This document shows, piece by piece, positions 9,825 through 18,571 of a stretch of DNA of 20,576 nt (positions within the stretch are counted from its first letter, which is position 1; every line of letters starts with the position of its first letter). Under the pieces are notes generated by a model, which worked only from the letters and a program-made list of their open reading frames with translations, did not search any database and was not told the origin of the DNA. Made by a program: the position numbers and the translations under genes. Where the stretch lies: positions 1 to 20,576 of the forward strand of contig JACVRA010000680.1 in assembly GCA_019828545.1 (NCBI GenBank). The letters run 5' to 3'. The stretch comes from Paracamarosporium sp. OC-R06-R3. Lineage: Eukaryota; Ascomycota; Dothideomycetes; Pleosporales; Didymosphaeriaceae.

Positions 9825-10075
9825 TGACATATAAATACCGTGCCTTCCACTGCCCCAACACCATTGATTTCCACCTGCGCATCTTCTCCACAACTTCGCT
9901 TCTCCCCGCCCGTATAAAAATTGCTGCCGCCTGGCCGCGCACTTTTCTACATGTCGCGGCAAGCGGAGCGGCAGTTGCTTTGCGCAGCACAACTGCCCTG
10001 ATATCGACCGCAAACCCTCGCTCTGTACTCAATCCCCAAAGAGCCGCATTTGTCTTCTCTTTCGAGGTACAGTCA
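9825..10075 (+). other. Promoter-like block and possible 5' fragment of a gene
   Basis: TATAAATA near 9830 is followed by a CT-rich stretch (about 9875-9905), a second TATAAAAA near 9912, and an ATG near 9949. This order is common in fungal promoters. The ATG frame stops after 16 codons. A different frame across 9950-10060 has an Arg/Ser/Thr/Ala composition like a mitochondrial presequence and ends at a possible donor, GAG|GTACAG. It may be the 5' end of a duplicated housekeeping gene, broken by a frameshift. I cannot name the gene and the whole reading is tentative. Confidence 0.2.
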
Positions 10076-10617
10076 TTCGATGTAGTCAAGAGTAAACGCG
10101 CTAAATATATACAGGCTCGGTAGCAGTGCAACTACCTGGACGTCCGACATCGACCTACTATGCTTCTTTGACCGTAGCAAACGCAAGACGACCCATATCA
10201 CCACACTAAGCTTAATAGATGCTATGAAGTCTGCTTGTTTCCCTCCTACTACTGCTCTCTATGTATAGCAAATTTCACCATGGCGGAAGATATACTGACC
10301 GGCGGGAAACCCATGGATTGCAGTGAAGAGGATAAGTAAAAGGAAAGTATCTGAATTGGCACGTGAAACACCAGGTACGATAATAAGATATGCAGCGCGC
10401 CATTACCGTATATGGTCATGTAGTAGCTGCACGTTTTCCTACTAAAACTACTATGACGTTTAAATGCGGCTCAAATAACAATTTACGCTCAAAGGCCACA
10501 GTAATGTGGGATACATGACCTACCCTTCCGTATTACCCGCCATTTTTAATACCTTCAATGAATTCTACAATGCAATCCATTCTTTCCAATTCATTGTACA
10601 GAAGCGTCTATTTAATG
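10076..10617. other. Intergenic region 3' of the AA9 gene
   Basis: No ORF of note and no RNA gene. It includes 10340-10365, the second half of the 26-bp direct repeat (AAGGAAAGTATCTGAATTGG and following bases). The last 60-70 bases before 10617 are AT-rich and would hold the 3' UTR of the minus-strand LPMO gene. Confidence 0.4.
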
Positions 10618-11415
10618 CTACTGATTTGGTTGTTTGAATCTCGTGGCAAACGGCCAAACCTTTGGTCCGGGGATCTCGTACCCTGTAACATTCCCATGAA
10701 TATCCACCAACACACCCTTATCCCTCATTACATACAATTTGTCGCCAATAACCCCACCATCAAGCTTCTTCCCATTCTCGTTCTTATCATTGACAATTCT
10801 CAGGTTCACGCACTGTGGATACGCCTGCGCCCCATCTAGTTGCTCTGCCACATGCAGCGCGATTATCTCATGTCTTAGCACATAATTTCCCTCTGCCAGA
10901 ACCTCTGAAATCTTCACCTTCCAACTCGCTTTGTTGTAAATGAGGACGTCGCTTGCCCATGTGCCACCCAAAGGAAGCACATCCACTCCCGAGCTATTCA
11001 GCCACCCTAACTCGTCAATTTTAGTCCACTTGAGTTTCGCTTTGTCTGCATCCGCACAGCTTCCGTTGCATTCCGCTAGATACGTTAAGACAGGTCCCTT
11101 GTGCGAGACAGGCCACTCATTCCATTGGAGCTTTAGCGTATCGCCCGCGGTGGTGTTGATATGAATAGCCCCGGGGGTGGCATCGTAGTGACACGTGATG
11201 TCGGAAGTATTGAATTGTGAGGGCTTAACGAATATATTGCCTAGGTTTGATGCACTCCAAGCGGCAAGCGGCGTGGAAGTGAGCGACTGGGCTGTTGCGG
11301 GGTCCCAGCCAGTGTAGACGGTGCCGGATGAGGTTGTGATGTTTGTTATGCGGCCGTGGGCTGAGATGGAAGGGATGAGCGTTGTGAAAACCACAGTGAT
11401 AGCTGAAGGGCGCAT
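10618..11415 (-). CDS. AA9 lytic polysaccharide monooxygenase (former GH61)
   Basis: Single-exon, 265 aa. A signal peptide (residues 1-19, cut after SISA) exposes His20 as the mature N-terminus, which forms the copper histidine brace with His105 (in WPVSHKGPVLTYLAEC). Tyr199 in AQAYPQC is the axial ligand. His188 and Gln197 stand at the AA9 spacing (H-x8-Q-x-Y), and RHEIIALH (181-188) is the family signature. Cys75 and Cys202 match the conserved disulfide. The C-terminal DIHGNVTGYEIPGPKVW is the usual AA9 ending, and there is no CBM1. The enzyme is secreted and oxidatively cleaves glycosidic bonds in cellulose or related plant glucans using copper, a reductant and O2 or H2O2. No key residue is missing. 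Regiospecificity cannot be read from the sequence. Confidence 0.93.
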   Translation of the reverse strand: MRPSAITVVFTTLIPSISAHGRITNITTSSGTVYTGWDPATAQSLTSTPLAAWSASNLGNIFVKPSQFNTSDITCHYDATPGAIHINTTAGDTLKLQWNEWPVSHKGPVLTYLAECNGSCADADKAKLKWTKIDELGWLNSSGVDVLPLGGTWASDVLIYNKASWKVKISEVLAEGNYVLRHEIIALHVAEQLDGAQAYPQCVNLRIVNDKNENGKKLDGGVIGDKLYVMRDKGVLVDIHGNVTGYEIPGPKVWPFATRFKQPNQ

Positions 11416-12635
11416 GCTTGCGGGGGTATTGCGATTATGAATTCTTTAGATGCGAAGAAAGAAACGAGCGAGCGTAAGAAATAACGGATGGCATCTGAGA
11501 ACGGCAGCCTATCTATCTAAAAATTTATTTTTGATTGCGGCCATAGGTTACACGTGGCGCCCATAAGTATGTTCTTACTTACCCCTGACATTGCCGTTAT
11601 ATCAATAATGATACTGTATGACAGCTAACCACGTGATGTGTTGTATCGGTTATATTGCTTGCGCGATGCCCTCATCCCTGCAATATCCCGGGCCAACGGC
11701 GCGCGTCATGTTCCGAACAATATAGCAATTGGCAAAAGCCTGTACTAGTAAAGATCAACAACCGATCGTCTTGTATATTTTCTTTTTGTGTTATGTGCGC
11801 AGCCGTTCATTTGTTTGAATCCACGCAAGCGTGTCATTAGGACTCCTGTTGCGGCTCTGCTGTCCGAATGCCGCAATCGTAGTAGATGCAGGTACTGTTG
11901 TCTTGTGATTACTGGAGCGTACCAAGCTTTTCGTGAGGTATATGATGCAATGGATGACCTGGGACTAGCTGTACATACTCATCCTGCCGTTCCCTCAGAC
12001 GCCCCCGCCCCCGCCCCCCTCTTTGTTTTTCCCTACCAATTGAGCCTACAGAATATACATGGTAGACTCTTGCTAACTTGGAGTTTTCATATTGTATAAT
12101 ATGGCGTCACATGCTCGCAAGTGGGTCCTTTACTATGTTTTCCAACGCTTCGAAGTCCTATAATTCGAGGCATGGTGAGTCGAACGTGGACATTTTTTTT
12201 GAGTTCGAAGTCAGGCATGCATCCACTGTTGAAGTCTTGTGACCAGAGTTAAGCATTGCGTGTGCACAGCTTCCCAACTGAGTCACGTGACGTTGCTAGC
12301 CTTTATGATGTTATAGTAATCCTAGCCGATCGAACTATCATATGATAGTCGACGAATAGTAATTGAACAAATCAGTGAAAGTTGATTTCATGGTTTGTGA
12401 TCTCCCTGGAGACATGGAAGTTGTAACTATTTTACTAAAGCACAGAGCTTTGCCCAATGTCCGGAAGCGTAACAACATGTCTCCATGACATATTCATATT
12501 CTAGAATTAGACTCATTGGACATCCGTTAGGCTACATTCATTCATTCATTCATTGCTTAGAGATGACCGAGATGAACAGGACCGCTGATACGGTATCACC
12601 CAAAGGGAGAAGGGTTGCCTTTCTCAAATTCTTCT
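11416..12635. other. Intergenic region; no gene seen
   Basis: No supported gene in 1.2 kb. Visible items are CACGTG boxes near 11552, 11632 and 12284, a C-rich tract at about 12000-12020, the 16-bp palindrome ACTATCATATGATAGT (12334-12349) and a short ATTC microsatellite at about 12536-12553. The right half would hold the 3' UTR of the next minus-strand gene, the left half the LPMO promoter. Confidence 0.5.
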
Positions 12636-13270
12636 CTAGCAGTACACATCCTCATCCTTCGTTTCGATCGTTTCCCATCCTAGTGACTGAACAATTGCAT
12701 ACGCTCGTGTCAGAGCTGACACGCCAACCGCTGTGTCCCCTTCTTCCTCTCTCACCGACACCACTGATACCCACGCCATTCCCCACGGATCACTTTCCTC
12801 TGGAGGCGGCGCAAGTTCGAGCATAGTTTCGATTTCATGCTTTCCCACCGAAATGCAAGCTTCAAATCGTGCGATCATCGCCTTTGGTTCATCTGTCGTC
12901 TTTATCCAGCGGCGAAAATACCTAGTCCAAGTCACAGCAATTAGTCATCAGTTACATGCCACTTATTCCTCGGATTAGTATAAAACCTAGTAATGGGTGG
13001 AACTTACTCGCGCACTTGGCGATTACTGGCGTCTTGAAGACGAGGACTTTCTTGGACAGCCCAGTCAATGCGGGTGAAGAGGTCGCTATTACCCTGCTCT
13101 TCGAGCTCGAGACGCACTCGAGTATTGAGATAGTTCATGAAGTGTTCCCACTGGGAATCCTCTCCGTACGTGGTTCGGAAGATCACCCATCCCCATTTGC
13201 TGCCAGGTTTCTGATCTAATAACCGTCGTACCTCTCGGAGATGGTCAATGTTATCCTGCGGCCCGTCCAT
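12636..13270 (-). CDS. Conserved fungal protein of unknown function, 182 aa
   Basis: Two exons on the minus strand: 13270-13008 and 12921-12636. The 86-nt intron (12922-13007) has a GTAAGT donor, a CTGAT/CTAAT-type branch region and a CTAG acceptor; phase 2 joins exactly. The protein starts MDGPQDNIDHLREV and contains GWVIFRTTYGEDSQWEHFMNY, then RIDWAVQESP, and APPPEESDPWGMAWVSVVS near the end. I recognise this layout (GWVIYRT.Y..D..W, WxVQED, PPP.EP...GYVNLV) from a widespread uncharacterised family in Pezizomycotina. There is no signal peptide, membrane segment or catalytic motif. Expression is likely driven by the TATA and tandem CACGTG element upstream. No function is proposed. Confidence 0.75.
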
Positions 13271-13383
13271 GATGGAATAGCTAATGCGCGTTTTACGGCG
13301 TTGTTATCGATGGCTGCGACCTTGAAAATGAACTTGCCAAGGACGAGAGGAGAAACTCAAGTTCGAATCGAGGGTCCGTTAGA

Positions 13384-13391
13384 TATTTATA
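13384..13391 (-). promoter_or_regulatory. TATA box of the 182-aa protein gene
   Basis: The minus strand reads GGCTATAAATATCT across 13381-13394. The TATAAATA core lies about 115 bp upstream of the ATG at 13270, with a tandem CACGTG element just beyond it, which is good placement for a core promoter. Confidence 0.5.
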
Positions 13392-13417
13392 GCCTCTGCT
13401 AGTGGGTTGCGGGATAA

Positions 13418-13435
13418 CACGTGCACCACGTGCAC
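13418..13435. promoter_or_regulatory. Tandem CACGTG (E-box/G-box) element
   Basis: CACGTGCAC is repeated twice without a gap, giving two palindromic CACGTG cores 9 bp apart (13418-13423 and 13427-13432). It lies about 150 bp upstream of the minus-strand gene start and 25-35 bp upstream of its TATA box. CACGTG is the core site of fungal bHLH regulators (Cbf1, Pho4 and SREBP-type factors); which one acts here is unknown. Confidence 0.5.
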
Positions 13436-13559
13436 CTCGGAATTCGGTAGCGGAGGGCTCGTAAGCTAAGATCCACGGGTGTTCCAGATCTGAGCGTCAA
13501 TGAGAAGGACTGTGTCCGAAATCTTCAAAGACATTCCTAGGCGTTAGCTTAGTATAGGG

Positions 13560-13606
13560 ACTGTGCCCCACGTCGGGCATCGGGGATTGTGCCCCGATGG
13601 TGCCCC
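13560..13606. repeat. GTGCCCC triplet with CATCGGGG/CCCCGATG hairpin
   Basis: GTGCCCC occurs three times (about 13563, 13589 and 13600). CATCGGGG (13578-13585) and CCCCGATG (13592-13599) form a perfect 8-bp inverted repeat with a 6-base loop. It lies 290-340 bp upstream of the minus-strand gene and could be an operator for a dimeric regulator. Confidence 0.45.
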
Positions 13607-14327
13607 GCAGCTGCGTTGTTGTATCACCCGAAAAGCATCACGTGATTGGTTCCTGTATCACTGAGCCGATGCATATTTTGGAATCATGCATTAGATCAAC
13701 TCTCTATGTCCGAAGCAAGTTTCCGCAGGCAGGACTCGGTGTGCCAATCACTACGCATGTTGGCCTTACATGCAAACACTCTGATTGGTTAAGCCCTTTC
13801 TTGTGCTCCCGTACGTTCTTAGCTTGCATACATCTCTGGCTCCTGTAAGATTCCGGGTTCCAGTCTATGTATAGGTAATCATGCGTAAACACCCTCAGAA
13901 CAGCCTTATACCTGATCTCCGATAGAATTGTGCTCCATGACTGATAATAATAATTTGGCCATCCTTTTTCTCGGGACATAAGTGCAACCACGCCGCCTAG
14001 TCGCTCGCGATTACCCGAAGGACCAACGCCGTCAACATAGACGTTTTTGTCACGTATCGGATGTTTAAGCAGCCCGGGAATGTATTTCCGCCGATACGTC
14101 CGGAGATTCAGTATCTTGCATACAAATCCGAAGTGTTTCAGAACTTGTATAAGAGTCAAACAGATCGAGAAAGAATGTGGAACTTCAGAGTCGTGACCCG
14201 GGGCTTACATTTTCATTCACTCGTTCTTTTAGTGTTGATCTTGTTCCTTTTTCCTTAGACGTGGTGTTCATCGTTGAGATTATTGCTCCCATAACATAAG
14301 AGCAATCTGTTCATCTATCGATTAGGC
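13607..14327. other. Intergenic region; one unassigned open frame
   Basis: No gene is supported. A minus-strand frame of about 150 codons (13704-14159) is open but lacks an ATG in its first third and matches nothing I know. The right end, up to 14327, is the promoter region of the next plus-strand gene. Confidence 0.35.
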
Positions 14328-16297
14328 ATGGATCCAGTTAATTTTCAGACTTTCAGACGTCTGATATTGTTTCTGATAGTCGTTATATACGTCGTTCAGG
14401 CCAACATTCTTCCAGAAAACTAGTTAAGTCAACAGCGATGAAGAGAGAGGGACGAATACTGATATTTATGTAGCCGCAACAGTCTGGCCTTAAGAGATGT
14501 CAGCAATCTTCCTGACACCAAGACTCCAGTTTTATTAAAAGATCGGGCACCCAAGGGTAGGGGAAGAGGACCTAGCAGACCAAAACCTGTTCAGCCTCCC
14601 GTGCAAAGACCCAAGCCTACCCTGAAACCGAAACCAAATTCCAAATCCAAATCCATTTCGAAAACCGAACCGTCACCTACTCCCAAGTTCAAGCCTAACC
14701 AAAGATTGAAGCCAAAGCCGTCTACAAGCAAAAAACCAACTTTATCGTCGACAGCTTCGAAATGGCCTAAAATTCATGTTCCATATCCGACGATTGCTGT
14801 CAACATTTGCGACATACTCGTAGACTGTAGTACTGACTACGATCTCAAGAAACAAGCACCTGTACCTCCACTTGCTGCACGTGACGAAAGTGTGGTTTTA
14901 GCAAAATATGAGAATTCCCTCATTAAGAGAGCTCGCACTTTTCCTGTTAAATTAGGCACCACCCATTTCAGGATTTCGGCTCTAGATTATCCTAGTGGCT
15001 CAGAACTCTACAGTGGGCGAAACGCGGCAGGTAATCCGGTTCAAAAGCTTCAATTCAAGCAGAAAAAGGTTACCGATCATCGAATCCTAATTTCTAGCAC
15101 TTTGCCATCCGATTACGAAGGGTGGATAACCGAACACATTATTGAGGTGAGTAATCTTTTTTTTTTTTGAGATCAAGCTTGATCATCCTAATAGTGGTAG
15201 CTCCAAACAGTCGGCATGTTCATGACGTGGGCCTCCGCTCAGGATCCTACTCTTATAAATTTCTTCAAGGACGATTGGAGTAGGATATTGAACGTACAAC
15301 ACGTCGCAGCAAGGAGGAATCTACCCAGTTACAGGGGCGGTCCTGGCCGCAACTCGCTGAACCAACTTGTGTTTGAAGCGTTAGGATCAAACTTCAACCG
15401 TCAAGACTTTCTACTTTGTGACGATGAAATTAATACTTCCAAAATGCTCATGTGGAAAGAGGTCAATCTAATGGAAATAAAGAAATACGGACAGGCGGTA
15501 AAAGATGCGGTGGACGGGGCACTGCCGTCAACGGTGTATCTAAGTGCACTTCGGACAGTAAGATTGTCAAGCTATCCATTTGACACTTCTAACAAGAACA
15601 CTAGGGTTTCGCTGTATTTGAATACATGAACAACCCAACAGTTGTCAGCAGTATGCGGAGTGAGATAAGAAATATGCGCATGGAGCTTTCCAATGCAAGG
15701 CAACTAACCAATCGAAATGTGAACCAGCTTCCTACCCTTTGGGATGCATACATCGATCAGAAGCTGCATAGTGTATCCGCACACGGCAAAAGATGGCTTA
15801 CAGATCGCATAAACGAGAGAACTCATGGCACTGAGAGCAAGATTCAGACTGCAATAATTAAATACCGCGCCCTGAACAGACAGCTCAAGCAGAAAGAAAG
15901 GTCTGGAAGCAAGAAACATATGGAAGTACAGAACACCAAGCTCAAGAAGTTACAGCCGCAATTGAGAAACGCACAAGCTGAGGAAGCTGCTGCACAAACT
16001 GCGGTGGATGACCAAAGGAAGCTTATCTATTCCTATCAGGCTAAGATAAAAGCTGCGAAGACGACACAAGATGCGGCGCGTTTAGAAAAGGAGAGAGAGG
16101 TAGAACGGAAAAGATTGAAAAGGCTAAAACGTCAGCTTTTAGCCAAAACAAAGGCTGCTGGGCTAAAGGAAAGGGCCATTCATGAACTGCATAGTAGTAC
16201 GGTGCAGCAGATTATTAACAATTATGATAGAGATCTGAGGGTTTTGAAAAGATGGAAAGCCATGATCCCGGGATTGAGCATGCCGAGAGCTAGGTAA
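14328..16297 (+). CDS. Secreted protein with chitinase (subgroup C) C-terminal region, no GH18 domain
   Basis: Four exons: 14328-14422, 14474-15146, 15201-15557, 15605-16297 (introns 51, 54 and 47 nt; donors GTTAAG, GTGAGT, GTAAGA; all phases join), giving 605 aa. The first exon encodes a signal peptide (hydrophobic 12-23, likely cut after Ala25) and is too short to stand out as an ORF. Residues 56-120 are a Lys/Pro-rich linker. From about 190 the order matches the region following GH18 in killer-toxin-like subgroup C chitinases: 'FRISALDYPSGSELY', 'TEHIIELQT' (251-259), 'VFEALGS', 'AVFEYMNNPTV' (377-387). Residues 455-575 form a basic coiled coil. No GH18 DxxDxDxE motif, LysM or chitin-binding Cys pattern is present. 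The region's function is unknown even in chitinases. The first intron rests on a GTTAAG donor, the weakest join. Confidence 0.72.
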
Positions 16298-16920
16298 ACA
16301 ACACGAACGTTGAATGGTTCTGGTCTAGGGCAGCCCGACGTTGTACGAAGTCAGGTTTTTCCATCCTTTCTATTGGTTTATCTGTTAGTACTTGTGATTC
16401 TCCATGTGTTCGCTCTCTTTCTGTTTAGATTATATTGTTTCTTACCTTTCCTTTTGACGTTTGTCAGCTCCTCTATTTGTTTGTGTATGTTGCGTAATTC
16501 TATGCTCTCTGTGTATGTTGACTCCTTGCCTGTTCCATATGTATCGGTCCTTCATTTATTCTGTGTGTATTAGTAACGAATATTAAATAAAGTACATGCA
16601 CTGTCTAATCGATTAGATTGTCATCAATCCCTGAATTCAGGGTTCAGTCTTTAGCCACTTGTTTCAAGCTTCCACTCTGGCAGTAAAGCCCGTGACTATA
16701 CCACTGCTCTCATGGTAGCAACAGCCATATCGTCTAAGCTATATGCAATAAACGTGAGTTACGGCGTCAGCTTGAATGTGTATATGTGTAAAGTACTTCC
16801 TTATAGATGTCGTTCAGCCTGCCATTCGCGTTAGGGCACTACCTTGCACAAAACAACTCGGTATAATCACCTATATGACTCATTATACTCACATCTGGTG
16901 CTTTAGCACGGCTCACAGCT
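16298..16920. other. 3' flank; no gene seen
   Basis: T-rich sequence with a short accidental plus-strand ORF (16310-16573) of membrane-like but low-complexity composition. A perfect 14-bp palindrome CCCTGAATTCAGGG lies at 16629-16642. No tRNA or other RNA gene was recognised. Confidence 0.45.
16586..16591 (+). terminator. Possible poly(A) signal AATAAA
   Basis: AATAAA occurs about 290 bp after the stop of the secreted chitinase-derived gene, in an AT-rich stretch. It may direct 3' end formation, but AATAAA is not strictly required in fungi. Confidence 0.3.
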
Positions 16921-17320
16921 TTTAGACAATAGTGCCTGTAGATTATGGTATAGCTTACTACGAATAACGTCGTTCATGGCTTGGAGTTCGCCTCTCTGAA
17001 ACAATGTTTGTATACCTAGAAAATTCAGCAGTTCAACAAGTCCAGTTGTATGAGAAGGTGAAATAATAGACAACGCTCCACATCAACTTCACGTTCCAAT
17101 GATTGTGTGCGAATGGGAGAAGACCAGTGATGCCGATGCCACCACAAATCAACGAAACTCTGTCAGACGTAAGGATTTTTGTGCTGATTTCATTAGGCCC
17201 TTCTACTAAGACAAACAAGTTTCTGTCTAGTTTGAGGTAGTTAGTCGTGATGATTGCCTTTCGGACGTACAGGGTCAACCCAGCACCAGGTGTTGCTGCA
17301 CTGTCCCGGCAGGACTTTTT
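16921..17320 (-). pseudogene. Ferric reductase NAD-binding domain fragment
   Basis: The minus strand from about 17300 down encodes GLTLYVRKA, then FVLVEGPNE, then VSLICGGIGITGLLPFAHNH and NVKLMWSV. This is the order of the NAD-binding domain of fungal ferric-chelate reductases (FRE/NOX family: VEGPYG, then a GGxGIT motif that binds NADPH, then WSxR). Differences from the family include NE for YG after VEGP. The frame ends at TGA near 17033. A one-base shift opens a continuation LVELLNFL in 17040-16921 that fits the helix expected next. There is no haem-binding transmembrane part or convincing FAD motif upstream (a weak QPFSV at about 17450 could be its trace). It is a dead fragment, not an expressed reductase. 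Confidence 0.6.
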
Positions 17321-18571
17321 TGTACTGCCCTAACGCTGGCATCTGTGACGCGTCCCTTCTCTAGGTCATGTAATCCATTTTGAGAGTGCGCCTGACTGTC
17401 ATTTTGCTACTGTTTTGGTTGGGAGTCGAGCAAGTGCGTTGGGAGAACCGAAAATGGTTGGTTCTCCCAGAATCACATAGGTTGGATTATGGGGAAGTAG
17501 ACTCATAAGGCTCACATTACGCACCGATTCTCCTCCTTACCATAGTGATCATTCTATTTCTTTTTACCGCCACTATCTAGCTTCTATATGACCTCCCTAC
17601 CTACCTACACAGGTCTTAGCATTTACTACGACGCCGCATCCAGTGCCTTCGTACAGATACTCGCCAACTTGACCGACCATTTTCATTTCGCCAACCTTGC
17701 CCGGCGTATTCTATACCGAACCCATAATAAATCCCTCATTCACATCAACGGATGGCCTTATACGACTTATTAACTTACTGATGAATTGTGTATGCTTGTA
17801 TGGCTATGCCCTGGTCCGCGCATTCATTTACTTCATTCCTGCAAGTGTGCCAAACCCGTGCCCGCCGCTATGGTCTTCATAGTCGTCTTTCTCAGGTCCC
17901 TTGCAAAAGTGCGACAAACCTATTACTAAATGATCCTTATCGTGGGCATACTCATAGCTCTCTCTCACATGTCGCTTATTACCTCCACATTTGCCTCCAA
18001 ATATTCCATCGCTGGGAATAAGAGTATTATAAACAGGTTTGTGTTACCACATCGTTACTTGAGGTTTGCCAACACCCAAAAGATTACGAGAGATTGCCTT
18101 CGTATCGCGTCGTGCATACATATAGCTGTAGTCAATTATTTCCACTTGTGTCACAGGTTGTCTTCTAAGAATATGTCGCTTGGTGTACAAGTACATTAAT
18201 TCATATGCATGTAGGATCCTATAGTGGGGCATGTAGAGGTAAATTGTGGCGTGAGACTTACTCGCTCAAATAAGCTCAGTAGCCACTTAACCGGCGGGAG
18301 GATCTCGGAATTCTTACAAACCTACCAATCAGAGCAGTTACTAGAGTAACGGGCGTAGAACGAAGTGCACCAAAGACTGCACTGCATCAGTGGAAGCCTA
18401 ATGACTCGTCGCTTGTTCGTACTACATTCCTATTTGACTGTCTCTGCTCGGTCACTATGCCCAATCGTAGCGTGCCATGAACCTAACCCGGTCTTACGTA
18501 TCCACAATCTATATGAAGTCAATGGTACGACTCTTTCTTCTTGATGTCCCTTACATTCAAGGTACCTCGCC
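17321..18571. other. Intergenic region upstream of the esterase gene
   Basis: No supported gene in 1.25 kb. A perfect 10-bp inverted repeat (TGGGAGAACC / GGTTCTCCCA, 17440-17469) is present. The short ORFs at 17588-18232 and 18477-18756 lack any recognisable motif. The last few hundred bases before 18572 would hold the esterase promoter; I see no clear TATA box close to the ATG. Confidence 0.45.

Noticed and set aside
9824..10123. 99-codon plus-strand ORF as a complete gene
   Set aside because: Its start overlaps the TATA-like element and the presequence-like part begins mid-ORF; kept only as a tentative gene fragment.
12536..12553. ATTC microsatellite
   Set aside because: About four units only; ordinary simple repeat with no further significance.
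13704..14159. Minus-strand open frame of about 150 codons
   Set aside because: No ATG in the first third, no splice partners found, no motif I recognise, odd composition with many Cys/His/Arg in low order. Could be a relic but not supportable as a gene.
16310..16573. Plus-strand ORF with hydrophobic translation
   Set aside because: T-rich 3' flank of the preceding gene gives Leu/Phe/Val-rich translation in any frame; no start context or motif.
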